This document shows, in pieces, positions 1 to 10,929 of a stretch of 64,000 nt of DNA. The notes below the pieces were generated by a model, which was not told the origin of the DNA, ran no database searches, and saw only the letters and a program-made list of their open reading frames with translations. This DNA is from Synechococcus sp. HJ21-Hayes. Lineage in GTDB: Bacteria; Cyanobacteriota; Cyanobacteriia; PCC-6307; Cyanobiaceae. The DNA lies in the NCBI RefSeq assembly GCF_024345835.1, contig NZ_JAGQBW010000005.1, positions 1-64,000 on the forward strand, read 5' to 3'. The position numbers and the translations under genes are program-made. Positions within the stretch are counted from its first letter, which is position 1. Each line of letters starts with the position of its first letter.

Positions 1-2132
1 GCTATCCCCTCAGCGCCGGTGCCGCCGCCGATGGCCGCACCCACCTCGAAGTGGCCACTACCCGCCCCGAAACCCTGCTGGGGGATACGGCCGTGGCCGT
101 GAACCCCAAGGATCCGCGTTACGCCGATCTGGTGGGCCAGACCCTCACCCTGCCGCTGGTGGGGCGCGAGATCCCGATCGTGGCCGACGACCACGTGGAT
201 GCGGAATTCGGCACGGGCTGCGTGAAGGTGACCCCGGCCCACGACCCCAACGACTTCGCCATTGGCCAGCGGCATCAGTTGCCCCTGATCACGGTGATGG
301 CCAAGGACGGCTCGATGAACGAAGCCGCCGGCCGCTTCCAGGGCCTGGATCGCTTCGAGGCGCGTAAGGCCGTGGTGGCCGCCATGGAGGAGGGCGGTTT
401 CCTGGTGAAGGTGGAGCCCTACCGCCACAGCGTGCCCTTCTCCGATCGCGGCAAGGTGCCGGTGGAGCCGCTGCTCTCCACCCAGTGGTTCGTGACAACC
501 GAGCCCCTAGCGGCCCGCTGCCGAGAGGCGCTTGAGAACGCCGATCCGCGCTTCGTGCCGGAACGCTGGAGCAAGGTGTACCGCGACTGGCTCACCGACA
601 TCCGCGACTGGTGCATCTCCCGCCAGCTGTGGTGGGGCCACCGCATCCCCGCCTGGTTTGTGGTGAGCGAAACCGGCGGTGTGATCACCGACAGCACCCC
701 CTACGTGGTGGCCCGCGATGAGGCGGAGGCCCGCGCCAAGGCGGAGGCGCAGTTCAGTGGTGGCACCCACCAGCACCCCGTGGTGCTGGAGCAGGACTCC
801 GACGCCCTCGATACCTGGTTTTCCAGTGGCCTGTGGCCCTTCTCCACCCTCGGCTGGCCCGATGCCGATGCCGCCGATCTGGCCCGCTGGTATCCCACCA
901 GCGTGCTGGTGACGGGCTTCGACATCATCTTTTTCTGGGTGGCCCGGATGACGATGATGGCCGGCGCCTTCACGGGCCGGATGCCCTTCCAGGACGTGTA
1001 CATCCACGGTCTGGTGCGGGATGAGAACAACCGCAAAATGAGCAAATCGGCGGGCAACGGCATCGACCCGCTGCTGTTGATCGAGCGCTATGGCGCCGAT
1101 GCTCTGCGCTTTGCCCTGGTGCGCGAAGTGGCGGGGGCCGGCCAGGACATCCGCCTCGATTACGACCGCAAGAGCGACACCTCCGCCACGGTGGAGGCCT
1201 CGCGCAACTTCGCCAACAAGCTCTGGAACGCCACCCGCTTCGCCCTGATGAACCTGGGCGGAGAGACGCCCGCCTCCTTGGGCGAACCGGATCCAGAGGC
1301 TCTGCAGCTGGCGGACCGCTGGATCCTCTCGCGGCTGGCGCGGGTGAACCGCGAAACCGCTGAGCGCTATGGCAGCTACGCCCTTGGGGAAGCGGCCAAG
1401 GGGCTCTACGAGTTCGCCTGGAATGAGGTGTGCGATTGGACCATTGAGCTGCTCAAGCGGCGCCTGCAGGACCCGGCGCAACAGCGCACCGCCCGTCAGG
1501 TGCTCGCCAAGGTGCTTCAGGAGCTGCTGGTGATGCTGCATCCCTTGATGCCTCACCTGAGCGAGGAGCTCTGGCATGGGCTCACGGGCGAGCCCGAGGG
1601 CACCTTCCTGGCCCTGCAGCCCTGGCCAACCCTTCAGGAGGCCGCCCTCAACGATGGCCTGGAAGCCCAGTTCGCCGAGCTGATCGAGGCGATCCGGGTG
1701 GTGCGCAATCTGCGGGCGGTGACAGGGCTTAAGCCGGCTCAGCCGGCGCCGGTCCAATTCGTGACGGGCCGCGGCGAGCTGGCGGCCCTGCTGCAGGACG
1801 CCACCGCCGACATCACCGCCCTCACCCGGGCCGAGAGCGTCACGGTGCTCGCTACCGCAGAACCTGGCCAGCGCTGCCTGGCCGGTGTGAGTGGCGAGTT
1901 GCAGGTGCTGTTGCCCATTGAGGGGTTGGTGGATCTCGAGGCGCTCAAGGGCCGTCTGGAGAAGGATTTGGCGAAGGCGGAGAAGGAGATGGCTGGCCTG
2001 TCAGGGCGCTTGGCCAATCCCAACTTCGCCAGCAAAGCCCCTCCGGACGTGGTGGTGGAGTGCAAGGCCAACCTGGCCGAGGCCGAAGCTCAGGCCGCCT
2101 TGGCCCGTAAGCGTTTGGCGGATCTGGGCTAG
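1..2132 (+). CDS. valS: Valine--tRNA ligase, 5'-truncated by the window edge
   Basis: Class I aminoacyl-tRNA synthetase charging tRNA-Val in the cytoplasm. The reading frame is open from base 3, so the N-terminal part with the HIGH motif lies outside the window. Visible in order: the end of the editing (CP1) domain with the [10 protein letters not shown] signature near base 60, a catalytic-core segment with GWPDAD and RKMSKSAGN (the KMSKS loop, near base 1035), the anticodon-binding helical domain, and a C-terminal coiled-coil arm ([16 protein letters not shown]). About 709 codons are seen of a protein usually near 900. The downstream membrane-protein gene starts 25 nt after the stop and may be cotranscribed. 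Confidence 0.97.
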   Translation, partial: YPLSAGAAADGRTHLEVATTRPETLLGDTAVAVNPKDPRYADLVGQTLTLPLVGREIPIVADDHVDAEFGTGCVKVTPAHDPNDFAIGQRHQLPLITVMAKDGSMNEAAGRFQGLDRFEARKAVVAAMEEGGFLVKVEPYRHSVPFSDRGKVPVEPLLSTQWFVTTEPLAARCREALENADPRFVPERWSKVYRDWLTDIRDWCISRQLWWGHRIPAWFVVSETGGVITDSTPYVVARDEAEARAKAEAQFSGGTHQHPVVLEQDSDALDTWFSSGLWPFSTLGWPDADAADLARWYPTSVLVTGFDIIFFWVARMTMMAGAFTGRMPFQDVYIHGLVRDENNRKMSKSAGNGIDPLLLIERYGADALRFALVREVAGAGQDIRLDYDRKSDTSATVEASRNFANKLWNATRFALMNLGGETPASLGEPDPEALQLADRWILSRLARVNRETAERYGSYALGEAAKGLYEFAWNEVCDWTIELLKRRLQDPAQQRTARQVLAKVLQELLVMLHPLMPHLSEELWHGLTGEPEGTFLALQPWPTLQEAALNDGLEAQFAELIEAIRVVRNLRAVTGLKPAQPAPVQFVTGRGELAALLQDATADITALTRAESVTVLATAEPGQRCLAGVSGELQVLLPIEGLVDLEALKGRLEKDLAKAEKEMAGLSGRLANPNFASKAPPDVVVECKANLAEAEAQAALARKRLADLG

Positions 2133-2157
2133 ACCCGTTTCTCCGGCCTCGCCATTC

Positions 2158-2778
2158 ATGGATCTCCATCCTTCGCTCTGGCTGGAGCGGGTGCTGCCTG
2201 CCCTGCGCTCACCCCTGGGCTTTGCGGCGTTTGTGCCCCTCTATGCCCTCTGGGTCACCCTGCTGCTGCCAGGGGTGTGGGCATCAATGTTGGCTGGGGC
2301 CCTCTATGGCACCTGGTGGGGCAGTGTCCTGGTGTTTTTGGGGGCCTGTTTGGGAGCCGAGGCCTCCTTCCTATTGGGTCGCACCTGGCTGCGGGATTGG
2401 GCCCGCCGTCGGCTGCTGGCCTTCCCCAAGCTGCAAGCTATCGAGCAAGGTGTTAGCCGGGAGGGCTTGAGGCTGGTGCTGCTCACCCGGCTCTCGCCTG
2501 CGTTCCCCTTCAGCCTGCTCAACTTCGCCTATGGCCTCAGTGAAGTGAGCCTGCGCGATTACACCCTGGGCCTGATCGGCATCCTGCCGGGCACGATCCT
2601 GTTCTGCGGCCTGGGCGCCCTGGCGGGGGATGCGGCCCGCTTCGGTGAGGTGCTCTCCGGCCAGGCCGATCCCGGAACATGGGCCCTGCGGATCACGGGC
2701 ATCCTGGCCACCGTGGCGTCGGTGTGGCTGGTGGGTCGGGCCGCCCGTCGGGCCATCAAGGGCGGGGAGCTGGATTGA
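2158..2778 (+). CDS. TVP38/TMEM64 (DedA-like, SNARE-associated) membrane protein
   Basis: A 206-residue integral inner-membrane protein with about five hydrophobic segments. The family motif is clear in the middle: LLTRLSPAFPFSLLNFAYGL followed by a GILPGT segment, matching the F-x-R-x-x-P-x-x-P re-entrant loop of TVP38/DedA-type proteins. These are implicated in lipid or small-molecule translocation, but the substrate cannot be read from the sequence. The ATG at 2158 was chosen because the longer frame upstream runs inside the 3' end of valS and encodes Arg/Trp-rich shadow sequence. It follows valS by 25 nt on the same strand. Confidence 0.85.
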   Translation: MDLHPSLWLERVLPALRSPLGFAAFVPLYALWVTLLLPGVWASMLAGALYGTWWGSVLVFLGACLGAEASFLLGRTWLRDWARRRLLAFPKLQAIEQGVSREGLRLVLLTRLSPAFPFSLLNFAYGLSEVSLRDYTLGLIGILPGTILFCGLGALAGDAARFGEVLSGQADPGTWALRITGILATVASVWLVGRAARRAIKGGELD

Positions 2779-3035
2779 GCGGGTGGGCCGTGATGGCCAT
2801 GGGGCCGAGGTTGCCTTAGGGCTATCACAATGGCGGGTAAGCCTCTGTTCCTTCGGAGTGATCGCCCGGCGTGCTCAGCCGTCGGCCATTGCCGCCAATC
2901 CCTGATTAGTGGGTGGGGCTACACCGGGCCGTGTTCTGGCTTGCTTTATGCCCTGTTTTCATTTTTACTTTGCCTTCCCTTAGCCCGGAATGGGTGAATC
3001 GTTGGCAATTTTATAGCCATCCCTATCCAGGATTC

Positions 3036-6000
3036 ATGGCTTACGTATCGCCCCTGCTCGGCAGCATCAGCCTCACCCCAGCTGGCACCTCGGGAGAGCA
3101 ATTCCAGAGCGAAATCTCGGCTTACGTATCCATTGGTGGCAAGTTATTCGTGCTGTCCTCTGGCGGTGGCGACACCCTCCAGGTCACGGATGCCAGCGTT
3201 CCCTCCCTGCCAGTATTGCTGGAGCGCAAAGGCTATGGCGGCTACATCAGCACCTCCGTGGCTGCCTATAAGAATTTGGTGGCGGTGGCTCTGGTGCCTT
3301 CCAGCTACGACACCAACCCCTCCAAGGGTGTGGTGCGTTTCTACCGCATGGGCAGCAACGGAACCCTCACAGCCCTCCAGGATGTTGAGGTGGGTTACCT
3401 GCCCGACGGCATTGCCTTCAGTGGCAATGGCCGCCAGTTGGTGATCGCCAACGAAGGCCAGCCGAGCAGCAATTATGGCCTTGACCCGATTGGTTCGATC
3501 GGGATTATTGACATCACCAATCCAACCAAGACCCCCAGCTTCAGCTACACGGATCTCAGCTTTGCGGGCGTCAGCCTGCCGACCGGTGTGCGCGTTTCCG
3601 GCCCCACCGGTACGTCCCAGGCCAAGGATATTGAGCCTGAGTACGTGAGCATTCTCGGCGGCAAGGCCTACGTAACTCTGCAGGAAAACAACGCGGTTGC
3701 TGTGGTGGACCTGGCCACCCGCAGGATTCTTGAGGTGCGGGCCCTGGGATCGGTGAATTTCAGGAAGCAGGCCGTGGACCTGTCTGATCGGGATGGTGCT
3801 TCAAACGCGTCCGTCTTCCTGCCCAAGCTTGGCCAGGCGTTCGAAGGTCTGCGCATGCCTGACGGAATCGCTGCCTTCAGCGTGAGGGGTGAGAACTTCT
3901 TCATCACGGCCAATGAGGGTGATGCTCGGGAATACGGCTCCTATGTGGACGTGACCCGTAATGCTGCTTCTCCCAATGGTCGCCTCAACACCATCAAGAA
4001 TCCGGCTCCCTCTGGGCCCAACACCACGACGGCCATTGGTAGCCGCTCCCTCTCCATCTTCAATGCCAATACCGGCGCGCTCGTCTGGGACAGTGGCACC
4101 AGTCTCCAGACCATCGCCGTCGCCGCCGGTGTCTATGCAGATAGCCGCAGCGATGACAAGGGCGTCGAGGTGGAGAGTGTGATTACTACCAAGCTGAATG
4201 GTCGCACCTATGCCATTGCTGCTCTGGAGCGTTCAAGCAAGACGACCATTGTCGTCTTCGACGTAACCACGCCGGCTAAGTCCAGCTATGTGAGCCATTT
4301 GGTGATTGACGGAAGCGTCAGCCCCGAAGGCCTTCAGGTGATCCCAGCGAAGGACAGCCCCACCGGGCGTGCCCAGCTGATGATCTCCAATGAGGTGAGT
4401 AATACCCTCGATATGGTGGATCTTAAGGGTCTGATTGAATCGCCAGGTGTGGGCAGTGCTGGTTTCTTCCAGCCCACCATGCTCAAGGATGTGGCTGGTG
4501 GCCCTGCCCTTCAGGTGAGTAGCCTGATCACCAATGGCGAGTTCACGAACAGCCTCAACCGCGGCGAAGAAGTTTATGCCCCCACTGGCATTTTTGATGG
4601 CCTGGGTGCCTACGACAATCGCAATGGTACCTACACCGTATTGGCTAACAGTGAGCTCGGTAATACTGCTGGTGCTCCCTACCTCGTGGATGGTGTGGCG
4701 CTGACCGGTGCTCGCATCAGCAAGTTCATCATTGACAAGGACGTTGACAATGACGCCAGTAATGGCTACCAGTCGGCAGTGATTTCCGGTGGTATCGCTT
4801 ACAGCAAGATTGTTGACGCCAATGGCAATCGGGTCACTGATGCAGCTCAGATCAACGGTGGATTGAGCCGCTTCTGCTCTGGCAGTTTCGAGGAAGCTAA
4901 TCGCTTTGGCACGGGTCGTGGTTTCGCCAATGCGATCTATCTCACCGGTGAGGAAACAACGAACGGCCTTACCTACGCCCTCGACACCAAAACCGACACC
5001 ATGTATGCCCTGGCGGGTCTGGGCCGCGCTGGTTGGGAGACGGCCATCCAGGTGGATACCGGCAGCCGCAACACGGTGGGTTTGTTGGTGCTCGACGACA
5101 ACACCGCCCCGATCTACCTTTGGGTGGGTAGTAAGTCGAAGTTAAACGGTGCCGACTTTCTGCAGCGCAATGGCCTTGCTAAGGAACAGGGCAATCTCTA
5201 TACCTGGGTGCCCACCGCTAACAGCATTGGCACCAGCGCCGGTGCGGCAGGTGTGCCCGACTCCGCTGATCTCAATGCCCTGGCCCTCGGCACTGCGGCT
5301 TCCGGCCGCTGGGCGCTGATCGGTAGTGGCACCCAGGTGGCCGGTTGGGATCAAGCCACCCTGCGGGCCAATGCCAATGCCCTCGGTGCCCTGCAACTGA
5401 GCCGCCTGGAGGATGCCAGCATCAATCCGCTTAATGGCAAGCAGGTGGTATTCGCTACCACCGGTAACTCGGCCTTCGGCGGCGCAGATACATTTGGCAA
5501 CCTGATCACCCTCGACCTCAGCCGTGCCTTCAATGGCCTGGGTCTGATTAGCTCCAGTAACGCCACCAGCCTGAAGGTGATCTATGACGGCGATCGTCAG
5601 ATTGCCGCCTGGGATGCGGCCAATGGCAATAACAACGGTGTGATTGACGCTGCGGAGCGGGGTGCCTTTGGTGCCACGATCATTCGCAATCCCGACAACC
5701 TCACCTGGTCGAAGGATGGCTTCATCTATGTCCAGGAAGACCGTTCCGTGGATAAGGGGTTCTTCCAGGCCCAGGAGGCTTCGGTCTTCAAGGTGAATGC
5801 CAGTGCCGCTGACCCTGTTACCGGTCAGGCCGTCTCTGAGCGCTGGCTGCAGATTGATCGCACGGCTGTGCCCACCGTCTACGGCCAGTCGGATCCCCTA
5901 CCTTCGGATTTCGGCAACTGGGAATCGTCCGGCATCATCGATGTGTCGGCTTTCTACGGCGAAGCAGCCGGCAGCATGTTCCTGAGCGATGTGCAGGCCC

Positions 6001-6089
6001 ACAGCCTGAGCAATGGCAACTTGGGTGGCAATGGCTACCTGGTAGAGGGCGGCCCGCTCAACCTGATCCAGAACCCCGCCCTCTTCTGA
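3036..6089 (+). CDS. Choice-of-anchor I / PhoX-like (DUF839-type) large secreted protein
   Basis: About 1017 residues. The N-terminal half looks like a choice-of-anchor I beta-propeller (FVLSSGGGDTLQVTD, YLPDGIAFSGNG, FFITANEGDAREYG). The C-terminal half resembles PhoX/DUF839 phosphatase-esterase sequences (YTVLANSELGN, FANAIYLTGEET, NLTWSKDGFIYVQEDRS) with Asp/Asn-rich, possibly Ca-binding loops (DKDVDNDASNG, NGNNNGVIDAAERG). Extracellular phosphate-ester scavenging is the likely theme but is inferred. The frame extends upstream to a GTG at 2913 that would add a hydrophobic leader, but that stretch is AT-rich and looks intergenic, so ATG 3036 is preferred. The gene is visibly less GC-rich than its neighbours. 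A strong terminator follows. Confidence 0.75.
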   Translation: MAYVSPLLGSISLTPAGTSGEQFQSEISAYVSIGGKLFVLSSGGGDTLQVTDASVPSLPVLLERKGYGGYISTSVAAYKNLVAVALVPSSYDTNPSKGVVRFYRMGSNGTLTALQDVEVGYLPDGIAFSGNGRQLVIANEGQPSSNYGLDPIGSIGIIDITNPTKTPSFSYTDLSFAGVSLPTGVRVSGPTGTSQAKDIEPEYVSILGGKAYVTLQENNAVAVVDLATRRILEVRALGSVNFRKQAVDLSDRDGASNASVFLPKLGQAFEGLRMPDGIAAFSVRGENFFITANEGDAREYGSYVDVTRNAASPNGRLNTIKNPAPSGPNTTTAIGSRSLSIFNANTGALVWDSGTSLQTIAVAAGVYADSRSDDKGVEVESVITTKLNGRTYAIAALERSSKTTIVVFDVTTPAKSSYVSHLVIDGSVSPEGLQVIPAKDSPTGRAQLMISNEVSNTLDMVDLKGLIESPGVGSAGFFQPTMLKDVAGGPALQVSSLITNGEFTNSLNRGEEVYAPTGIFDGLGAYDNRNGTYTVLANSELGNTAGAPYLVDGVALTGARISKFIIDKDVDNDASNGYQSAVISGGIAYSKIVDANGNRVTDAAQINGGLSRFCSGSFEEANRFGTGRGFANAIYLTGEETTNGLTYALDTKTDTMYALAGLGRAGWETAIQVDTGSRNTVGLLVLDDNTAPIYLWVGSKSKLNGADFLQRNGLAKEQGNLYTWVPTANSIGTSAGAAGVPDSADLNALALGTAASGRWALIGSGTQVAGWDQATLRANANALGALQLSRLEDASINPLNGKQVVFATTGNSAFGGADTFGNLITLDLSRAFNGLGLISSSNATSLKVIYDGDRQIAAWDAANGNNNGVIDAAERGAFGATIIRNPDNLTWSKDGFIYVQEDRSVDKGFFQAQEASVFKVNASAADPVTGQAVSERWLQIDRTAVPTVYGQSDPLPSDFGNWESSGIIDVSAFYGEAAGSMFLSDVQAHSLSNGNLGGNGYLVEGGPLNLIQNPALF

Positions 6090-6123
6090 GTCGGGCGGGC
6101 CTCATCCGTCTGATTCGCTTCCC

Positions 6124-6148
6124 AGGGCCCCTGAATGGGGCCCTTTTT
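6124..6148 (+). terminator. Rho-independent terminator after the choice-of-anchor I gene
   Basis: Eight-base perfect stem AGGGCCCC / GGGGCCCT (6124-6131 with 6137-6144), 5-nt loop, then a run of five T. It lies 35 nt after the stop codon of the large secreted-protein gene and touches the 3' end of the convergent small gene. Confidence 0.9.
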
Positions 6149-6351
6149 CATGGCAATGGCCAATCTCTCAGTGCAGCCATCAGCACAAACCAGGCCAGCC
6201 GCAGCCTTGCGAGTACGCCAGTGCGGGCCGCCAGCTCGGCATATTTCGCCTGGCCACACTCGGTTTTCACCCAGCGGTAGACCCTGGGTTGGTGGCCGGT
6301 CATGGGGGTGTTGGCGAGCATCTGCACGCTAAAGCTGCCGGCCGCAGCCAT
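6148..6351 (-). CDS. Small conserved-looking hypothetical protein (67 aa)
   Basis: A 67-residue protein beginning MAAAGSFSVQMLANTP, with a polar middle (RVYRWVKTECGQAKYAEL) and an amphipathic or membrane-leaning C-terminus (LRLAWFVLMAALRDWPLP). The longer frame upstream is low-complexity Pro/Arg/Cys sequence, so the internal ATG at 6351 was chosen. It is preceded by a good ribosome-binding site, AGGGAGA, 8 nt upstream. I do not recognise the family. Support comes from the RBS, the balanced amino-acid composition, and its fit between the convergent large gene and the next gene. Confidence 0.5.
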   Translation of the reverse strand: MAAAGSFSVQMLANTPMTGHQPRVYRWVKTECGQAKYAELAARTGVLARLRLAWFVLMAALRDWPLP

Positions 6352-6380
6352 GCTTGAAGTCTCCCTGCCTGGAGCCTGCC

Positions 6381-6536
6381 ATGGTTCGCCATACCCTGTT
6401 GATTGCGCTGCGCCCCGTCTTGCTGGGCGTTGCGGCGTTGGTCCTTGGTGCCGGAGCCGCCCAGGCGGCCGTGTGTCTTCAGCCTGGCTTGGCCGTGGGC
6501 TGCACGGTGGGTGCCCCGAGCCAGGCGGCTCCGTGA
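6381..6536 (+). CDS. Possible short exported peptide with signal sequence (51 aa)
   Basis: ATG at 6381 with GGAG 6 nt upstream opens a 51-residue frame. The N-terminus is a textbook signal peptide: MVRHTLLIALRP, a hydrophobic core LLGVAALVLGAGA, then AQA-AVC suggesting signal peptidase cleavage. The mature part would be only about 22 residues with two cysteines (VCLQPGLAVGCTVG). It is divergent from the 67-aa gene with 29 nt between starts. No family is recognised, and a fortuitous frame in GC-rich DNA remains possible. Confidence 0.35.
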   Translation: MVRHTLLIALRPVLLGVAALVLGAGAAQAAVCLQPGLAVGCTVGAPSQAAP

Positions 6537-6559
6537 ACCGTGTTGGCTGGCGCTGATGG

Positions 6560-8653
<2,094 letters not shown>

Positions 8654-9076
8654 TCAGGCAGCGGCGAGCTTCTGGATGCGATCGATGCGCCAGTCGTCTT
8701 CCACCTTCACGAAGGTGAAGTCGAGGGGTAGCTCCTCGTTGTTCTCCGCCTTCAGTTTCACCGTGAGAATGATCTGGTCCTCCTGGATGCGGGGGCGCCC
8801 CGATTTGAGGTTGTTGTACTTGTTCAGTTTCAAGCCCGCCAGGAACTGCAGGAACTGCTTGCGGTTCACGTGGGAGCGGTAGTTCTTGGTGGTGATCAGG
8901 TAGGCCGCATCGATGCGGCCGGAGGCCACCTGGGTGAAGAACTGCTTGATCACCGGGTTGATGCCGCGGGCATTCAGCACCAACTTCACGGCATTCACCG
9001 TCCAGTAGAGCAGCAGGGATCCGGCGCCGGCGGCCAGGGCCTTGGTGCCGATCTCACGGGTGATACCCCAGTCCAT
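8654..9076 (-). CDS. Conserved hypothetical protein, N-terminally membrane-anchored (140 aa)
   Basis: 140 residues from ATG 9076 (MDWGITREIG). It has one short hydrophobic N-terminal segment (LAAGAGSLLLYWTVNAVKLVL) and a soluble remainder (VIKQFFTQVASGRIDAAYLITTKNYR ... FVKVEDDWRIDRIQKLAAA in pieces). This pattern resembles DUF4864/NTF2-like small cone folds, in which a short helix region precedes beta strands ending with a 'DWRI' strand. Function is unknown. The frame extends further upstream, but that extension overlaps the promoter region of the divergent SprT-like gene and looks like shadow sequence. It sits directly upstream of ligA with a 6-nt gap. Confidence 0.7.
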   Translation of the reverse strand: MDWGITREIGTKALAAGAGSLLLYWTVNAVKLVLNARGINPVIKQFFTQVASGRIDAAYLITTKNYRSHVNRKQFLQFLAGLKLNKYNNLKSGRPRIQEDQIILTVKLKAENNEELPLDFTFVKVEDDWRIDRIQKLAAA

Positions 9077-9177
9077 GGGCAGCTCGACGGGAGGTGAACA
9101 GTCGGCTGATTCTGCAGGACAACCCCCGGCCGTGGCGGTGTGGTTTACCCCAGCAGCCCGGCGCGTTCCCCAACACA

Positions 9178-9753
9178 ATGGAGGCCACATCAGTGCCTTG
9201 CACCACCGGCGTGCCCCTTGCTCCGCTGTTGCCGCTGTTTCACCGGCTCAACCGCGAGCATTTCGAGGGTGTGCTCGCCCCTGATGGCGTCAGCCTGGTG
9301 AGCGTGCGCTGGAGCGATGGCCGCATGCGGCGCACGGCGGGGATGTATCGGTTTGGCCGCCGGCCCGATGGCACGGCCCTGAGCGAGATCGTGCTCTCGC
9401 GACCCCTGCTGGAGCCCTTGCCCCTGGAGGCCACCACCAGCACGCTGTGCCACGAAATGATCCACGCCTGGATTCACCGGGTGCTGCAGGTGGAGGAAGT
9501 GCACGGCCCCCACTTCCGGGCCCGCATGGCCGCCATCAACGCCGCCCAGACTGGGTTCCAGGTGAGTGTGCGCCACCGTTTCCCCGTACCGGCCCAGGCG
9601 CCCCGCTGGCTGGCCCGCTGCCCTGGCTGCGGCCTGGTGGCCCCCTACCGCCGCCGGGTGAAGGGGGTGGCCTGCCGCTTTTGCTGCGACCGCTTCCATG
9701 GCGGTCGTTGGAGTGCCCGCTACCAACTGGTGTTTGAGAGCACCGCCGCCTAG
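9178..9753 (+). CDS. SprT-like zinc metalloprotease
   Basis: 191-residue SprT/Spartan-type protein. The gluzincin motif HEMIH is at residues 92-96, with a downstream His (VHGPHFRARM) as likely third ligand. A C-terminal zinc ribbon follows (CPGCG ... CRFCCDRF). Homologues cleave or are proposed to cleave DNA-protein crosslinks, but bacterial members are poorly studied. The ATG at 9178 was preferred to a GTG at 9094 in the same frame because the extra 28 residues overlap the intergenic region shared with the divergent gene. It is followed after 10 nt by a tiny candidate gene. Confidence 0.85.
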   Translation: MEATSVPCTTGVPLAPLLPLFHRLNREHFEGVLAPDGVSLVSVRWSDGRMRRTAGMYRFGRRPDGTALSEIVLSRPLLEPLPLEATTSTLCHEMIHAWIHRVLQVEEVHGPHFRARMAAINAAQTGFQVSVRHRFPVPAQAPRWLARCPGCGLVAPYRRRVKGVACRFCCDRFHGGRWSARYQLVFESTAA

Positions 9754-9763
9754 GTTGCGGGCC

Positions 9764-9865
9764 ATGGCCACCTTCCTCTGGGTCCTGCAGTTCAGCGGCG
9801 TCGGTATCGCCGTGCTGGGGATGGGTCGTGATCGCTGGTTACGGGCCCGTCGCCTCGATCGTTGA
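9764..9865 (+). CDS. Candidate 33-aa single-span membrane peptide
   Basis: ATG at 9764 starts a 33-residue frame (MATFLWVLQFSGVGIAVLGMG then RDRWLRARRLDR). It has one hydrophobic segment followed by a strongly basic tail, an N-out/C-in topology typical of small membrane proteins. It begins 10 nt after the sprT-like stop and ends 20 nt before the next gene, so it would sit neatly in a co-directional operon. No family is recognised and no strong RBS is seen. Confidence 0.4.
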   Translation: MATFLWVLQFSGVGIAVLGMGRDRWLRARRLDR

Positions 9866-9885
9866 GCAGTCCCTAGCCTGCGGCC

Positions 9886-10410
9886 ATGGTGGATCAACCC
9901 CGTATGCCCCGTCGCGGCGACCCACGCCTCGAGGACCGATTTGATCAGTGGGTGTCGGCAGGACGCCAGCTGGTGGATGGCGTGTCCGGGGCTCGTCCGG
10001 GCTCGCGTCCTGGGGCTCGGGGAGCCACGGGTCGTGCCGCAGGTCGCCCCAGCCTCGATGGCCTGGGCCGCTGGGTGGAAAACAAGCTCGATTGGCTGCT
10101 GGAGGAGGACGACGACTGGCGGGAGCCCTGGGAACAGCCCGCTCCCCGTCGGTCTGAGCCCCCAGTCCCGCAGGCTGCCCCCGTGGTGCCGAAGTCGCAG
10201 GGGCGCCGGCCCCTGGAGGCGATCTCCCGCCGCGCCACCCCGCAGCTAACCCAGGCGGCCCCGCCCGCCGCCCCAGGCGATTGGCCGGAGGACGATGCCT
10301 TCAGCGTCAGCCGCTGGCAGCGGCAGCCCTCAGCCCCTTCACCCCTGGTCGATCAGCCCAGCTCGGGTGGACGTGCGGTGCCCCGTTCGAGCCGGCGTCG
10401 GTTCGATTGA
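9886..10410 (+). CDS. Hypothetical protein, disordered, Arg/Pro-rich (174 aa)
   Basis: 174 residues starting MVDQPRMPRRGDPRLEDRFDQW. The only ordered-looking part is a Trp-rich acidic helix in the middle (LGRWVENKLDWLLEEDDDW). The flanks are low-complexity Pro/Arg/Ser and probably disordered. It reads like a lineage-restricted picocyanobacterial hypothetical with a single conserved patch, and no function can be assigned. Its 3' end overlaps the convergent gene by 72 nt, an unusually long overlap if both are real. Confidence 0.6.
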   Translation: MVDQPRMPRRGDPRLEDRFDQWVSAGRQLVDGVSGARPGSRPGARGATGRAAGRPSLDGLGRWVENKLDWLLEEDDDWREPWEQPAPRRSEPPVPQAAPVVPKSQGRRPLEAISRRATPQLTQAAPPAAPGDWPEDDAFSVSRWQRQPSAPSPLVDQPSSGGRAVPRSSRRRFD

Positions 10411-10848
10411 GCGGTGGGCCCGCTGCTGGCGGCCCTGCACCTGAAAGCCACAGCCCAGCTCCCGTAGCTGTTGATTCACCGGCTCCACCAGCTCGCCGGG
10501 CAGTTCCTCGGCCATCTGGGCCGCCGAGGTGCTGATGGAGGGCGAGCCCTCGCTCAGGGCGGCGAGCAGCTCGGCCCATTGCTGGATCAGCGTGGACTGG
10601 TGCAGCGGGCGCAGGCCGCTGGCCTCGAGGCTGGCGCGGCAGCCTTCCCGGTTCCAGAGGGCATGGCGATGGCTGTGCTGGGGATGTCGCACGAAGGCTT
10701 GGCCCTGCTGCAGGGCGCGCTGGCTGGGTTGCCCATCACGGGCCCGGAGCCCGGCCTGGCTGAGCAGGCGGCCGCAGTGCACGGCGGAGATGCCGTAGAG
10801 GCGCCCCAGATCGGTGAGGCTGAGCCAGATCGCGGAGGTGGCGTCCAT
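10339..10848 (-). CDS. Hypothetical protein with possible N-terminal helix-turn-helix (169 aa)
   Basis: From ATG 10848: MDATSAIWLSLTDLGRLYGISAVHCGRLL, where SLTDLGRLYGISAVHCGRLL has the spacing of a winged or MerR-like helix-turn-helix. A His-rich segment (RHPQHSHRHALWNREGC) follows, then a helical part with QQWAELLAALSEG. Earlier in-frame ATGs would add up to 15 residues. The last 24 codons overlap the convergent 174-aa gene and look less constrained. Function unknown. Confidence 0.55.
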   Translation of the reverse strand: MDATSAIWLSLTDLGRLYGISAVHCGRLLSQAGLRARDGQPSQRALQQGQAFVRHPQHSHRHALWNREGCRASLEASGLRPLHQSTLIQQWAELLAALSEGSPSISTSAAQMAEELPGELVEPVNQQLRELGCGFQVQGRQQRAHRSIEPTPARTGHRTSTRAGLIDQG

Positions 10849-10929
10849 GGCATCACAGGGTCGGATGCCCTCCATGCTGGGTCGAGCACACAAGTGCGCA
10901 AGGTGTCAAGCCATAACTGCAGGCGGTCG

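Noticed and set aside
507-1757. 416-codon open frame antisense to valS
   Set aside because: His/Gly/Leu-rich composition typical of antisense shadows in GC-rich genes; valS is certain on the other strand.
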